From the NCBI GenBank assembly GCA_018064695.1, contig JAGHUU010000071.1:1-8256 (forward strand): 8,256 nucleotides of DNA, written 5' to 3'. The notes below the pieces were generated by a model. That model did not search any database. It saw only the letters and a program-made list of their open reading frames with translations, and was not told where the DNA came from. This DNA is from Candidatus Blautia equi (GTDB lineage: Bacteria > Bacillota > Clostridia > Lachnospirales > Lachnospiraceae). Shown in pieces: positions 6,604 through 8,256 of this stretch. The translations under genes were made by a program, and so were the position numbers. Numbering within the stretch: the first letter of the stretch is position 1; each line of letters opens with the position of its first letter.

Positions 6604-6655
6604 AGATATGAAAAAACATACAGGATGGCTGCTTGCCGGCCTTATGGCAGGGATG
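6604..6655 (+). repeat. 52-base perfect direct repeat, copy 2
   Basis: It is identical to 3249-3300 and begins 3,355 bases downstream of it. It spans the ATG and first 16 codons of paralogue 2. Both copies lie in the same codon frame, so a crossover between them would leave an intact paralogue 2 reading frame. Confidence 0.95.
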
Positions 6656-8256
6656 GTTATATTTGCAGGCTCCGCTGTTTCTGCGGAGGAGGTTCTGGAG
6701 GAACAGGTGCTCTGGGAGGCGGAAGGTGTAGCGTTAACAGCCACCGGAATTACAGAAGATGAGTTTTATAAGTATCTGCAGATCCATGCAGAGAACAGCA
6801 GCGAGCAGGATGTCACCCTGGCGGCAGACAGGATCCGGGTGAACGGCATGGGAGTTTTAGGTAATTACTACTGTGACCTTCCTGCGGGAACGGCTTCGGA
6901 CGAAGGACTTTATGTTGAGAAAGAACTGCTGGACCTTGTGGGTATCGATACCGTGGCTTCCATGGAAGTGGATTTTTATATGTATGATCCTGTTACTTAT
7001 GATACTATTTTTCAATCTGATGAGATCACACTCACTACAGAAGGAAATGAAGGATACCAGCAGGATTTTGACGAATCCGGTGATGTGGTTTATGATGCAA
7101 ACGGCATAAAGATCTTCTTTAAGGGAAGAATTGACGCAGATTGGGAGTATCCGGTTCTTGCCTTCTTTGCTGAGAACCATTCCGGCAGAGAGATCATTTT
7201 GGAAACAGAAGAGGTGAAGATAAATGGAGCAGAATCAGATGCCTGGATCTTCGATGTGATCCCGGATGGAAAAGCTTCTCTCAGTCAGGCTTTTGTCTGG
7301 GAAACCCTGCCGGTTGTAGAGAACATTGAGATGAATTTCACCATCACGGATAGTGAGATCTATGAGGAGATAGATACTGTTGTTTATCAGAATGCAGATC
7401 CGGCGCTTCTCGCTCCCGAGGCAGCGGATGATGAAACTGACGATGGCGACAATTTCTTTATGCAGGCTCAGAATCATTATGAAGAAGAGAATGAGAATCA
7501 GGAGCAGGCAGCGCTGTTTGACCAGACGCTGGCAGAACAGGTAATCTTCGATGAAGATGGCGTGACCATCACTGTAAAAGATATCTGGATGAAAGCGGAA
7601 TATGGCCGCCTGAACCTGCATGCCGAGAATAAACTGGATTATCCTGTTCAGGCAAGCCTGCAGGACTTCTTTATAAACAACGGTTCTATAGATACAGGAA
7701 TTGTCATGGAGATAGCTCCGGGTGCTGAATGTGAGGAGAGCGTTGTGATTCCTCTCAGTTACTTAAGGCAGTGGGGATTTGACCGCGTTGCGAGCATTGA
7801 TTTTAACATGAGCGTGTATGCCGGCGGCGATTCCTCTAATGCAGGTGATACCATTGATGCATTTAAGCAGGTGCATCTTACGACAGAGGGCAATGAGGAT
7901 TATGAGCAGGTGTTTGATGTTCAGGGCGAAGTGCTCTATGATTCCAACGGAATCCGTATTCTCGCATTCGGCGTGGCACAGAATGGATTTGAAAAAAGGA
8001 TTCTCGTGTGTGTGGAAAATCAGACAGATCTTCTGATTCACGTTGGAGGAGAGAATATCATTGTGGACGGAGAGACAGGAGATGGATCCTCCACTTACCA
8101 GCTCGGTTGCGATGTTCCATCCGGCAAGTATGGTATGGGCGTGATCTATGGTGATCTCGGAATGGATAAGGACATCACTGTGGACTCTGTGGAGATGACA
8201 CTTGAGATCAGCAACAACGTGAATTCCGAGCTCAGAAACTATGCGACTTACGAGAC
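6608..8256 (+). CDS. Secreted four-domain repeat protein, unrecognised (paralogue 2), 3'-truncated by window edge
   Basis: I translated this frame by hand: 549 codons plus two bases with no stop, so it runs past the right edge. The first 16 residues equal those of paralogue 1. The signal peptide probably ends after AVSA (residue 26), and no lipobox is seen. Four domains lie at about 33-145, 155-262, 312-425 and 437-535, opened by LWEAEGVALT, VYDANGIKIF, IFDEDGVTIT and LYDSNGIRIL. The junction motifs are LTTEGNEGYQQ (142-152) and LTTEGNEDYEQ (424-434). The acidic linker between the two units (261-310) is 16 residues longer than in paralogue 1 and rich in Asp, Glu, Asn and Gln. The end diverges (SNNVNSELRNYATYE), so its C-terminus may differ. 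AAAGGA at 6592-6597 lies 10 bases before ATG. With no terminator after the toxin, readthrough from the TA promoter is likely. Function is unknown. Confidence 0.85.
   Translation, partial: MKKHTGWLLAGLMAGMVIFAGSAVSAEEVLEEQVLWEAEGVALTATGITEDEFYKYLQIHAENSSEQDVTLAADRIRVNGMGVLGNYYCDLPAGTASDEGLYVEKELLDLVGIDTVASMEVDFYMYDPVTYDTIFQSDEITLTTEGNEGYQQDFDESGDVVYDANGIKIFFKGRIDADWEYPVLAFFAENHSGREIILETEEVKINGAESDAWIFDVIPDGKASLSQAFVWETLPVVENIEMNFTITDSEIYEEIDTVVYQNADPALLAPEAADDETDDGDNFFMQAQNHYEEENENQEQAALFDQTLAEQVIFDEDGVTITVKDIWMKAEYGRLNLHAENKLDYPVQASLQDFFINNGSIDTGIVMEIAPGAECEESVVIPLSYLRQWGFDRVASIDFNMSVYAGGDSSNAGDTIDAFKQVHLTTEGNEDYEQVFDVQGEVLYDSNGIRILAFGVAQNGFEKRILVCVENQTDLLIHVGGENIIVDGETGDGSSTYQLGCDVPSGKYGMGVIYGDLGMDKDITVDSVEMTLEISNNVNSELRNYATYE
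6704..7393 (+). repeat. Protein-level tandem unit A of paralogue 2 (domains 1 and 2)
   Basis: This encodes residues 33-262 and corresponds to 3349-4038. Shared blocks include GIDTVAS, TTEGNE, DESGDV, YDANG, AFF-ENHSG, NGAESD and IPDG. The second half (domain 2) is better conserved than the first. Confidence 0.75.
7541..8212 (+). repeat. Protein-level tandem unit B of paralogue 2 (domains 3 and 4)
   Basis: This encodes residues 312-535 and corresponds to 4141-4866. It is preceded by a 25-base perfect nucleotide match (7507-7531 equals 4110-4134) coding for AALFDQTL. The best conserved part is the junction before domain 4. Confidence 0.75.
7928..7963 (+). repeat. 36-base perfect match shared with paralogue 1 (copy 2)
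   Basis: It is identical to 4534-4569, including silent positions, and encodes EVLYDSNGIRIL. It is flanked by sequence that has diverged at both DNA and protein level. Confidence 0.9.

Noticed and set aside
3249..6655. The TA cassette and direct repeats as an insertion sequence or integron-like element
   Set aside because: No transposase, integrase or terminal inverted repeats are present. The direct repeats are coding starts of paralogues, better explained by gene duplication.
3349..8212. Repeats as a CRISPR array
   Set aside because: The repeats are long, coding, diverged protein-domain copies with no regular short spacer pattern, and no cas genes are present.

Overview
The window looks like chromosomal DNA of an anaerobic, polysaccharide-degrading Firmicute, most likely a Lachnospiraceae-type gut or rumen clostridium. 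This rests on a GH120-type beta-xylosidase-like gene beside a secreted CE1-type esterase, a DUF4317 protein (a family I know mainly from Clostridia), Gram-positive Sec signal peptides, strong AGGAGG-type ribosome binding sites and U-tract terminators. The genus cannot be fixed from the sequence. All convincing genes are on the + strand.

Layout. (1) 1-1527: 3' part of a right-handed parallel beta-helix glycosidase, open at the left edge. (2) 1595-2551: secreted alpha/beta-hydrolase esterase. (3) 2582-3211: a short DUF4317-family protein, 30 bases downstream. (4) 3253-4878: a secreted protein made of four related, probably beta-sandwich, domains, which I do not recognise. It is followed by a 12-bp perfect hairpin and then a canonical intrinsic terminator ending at 4974. 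(5) 4995-6562: a self-contained type IV toxin-antitoxin cassette of AbiE type, with its own promoter, an AbiEi-like antitoxin and an AbiEii-like nucleotidyltransferase toxin that overlaps it by 11 bases. (6) 6608 to the right edge: a paralogue of gene 4, open at the 3' end.

How the genes may work together. The first two genes fit xylan-side-chain and xylo-oligosaccharide breakdown: an exo-acting beta-xylosidase plus an exported acetyl/feruloyl-type esterase. The esterase, DUF4317 gene and first four-domain protein are closely spaced (30 and 41 bases) with no terminator between them, so one transcript ending at 4974 is plausible. The TA cassette is AT-richer in the stretches I counted and splits two tandem paralogues, which suggests later insertion. 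No terminator is visible after the toxin, so the second paralogue may be read from the TA promoter.

The least explained content is the pair of paralogous secreted proteins. Together they hold eight copies of one domain type, each opened by a short aromatic-acidic-Gly motif, with a nearly invariant junction motif between odd and even domains. A perfect 52-base direct repeat at their 5' ends brackets the first paralogue and the TA cassette.
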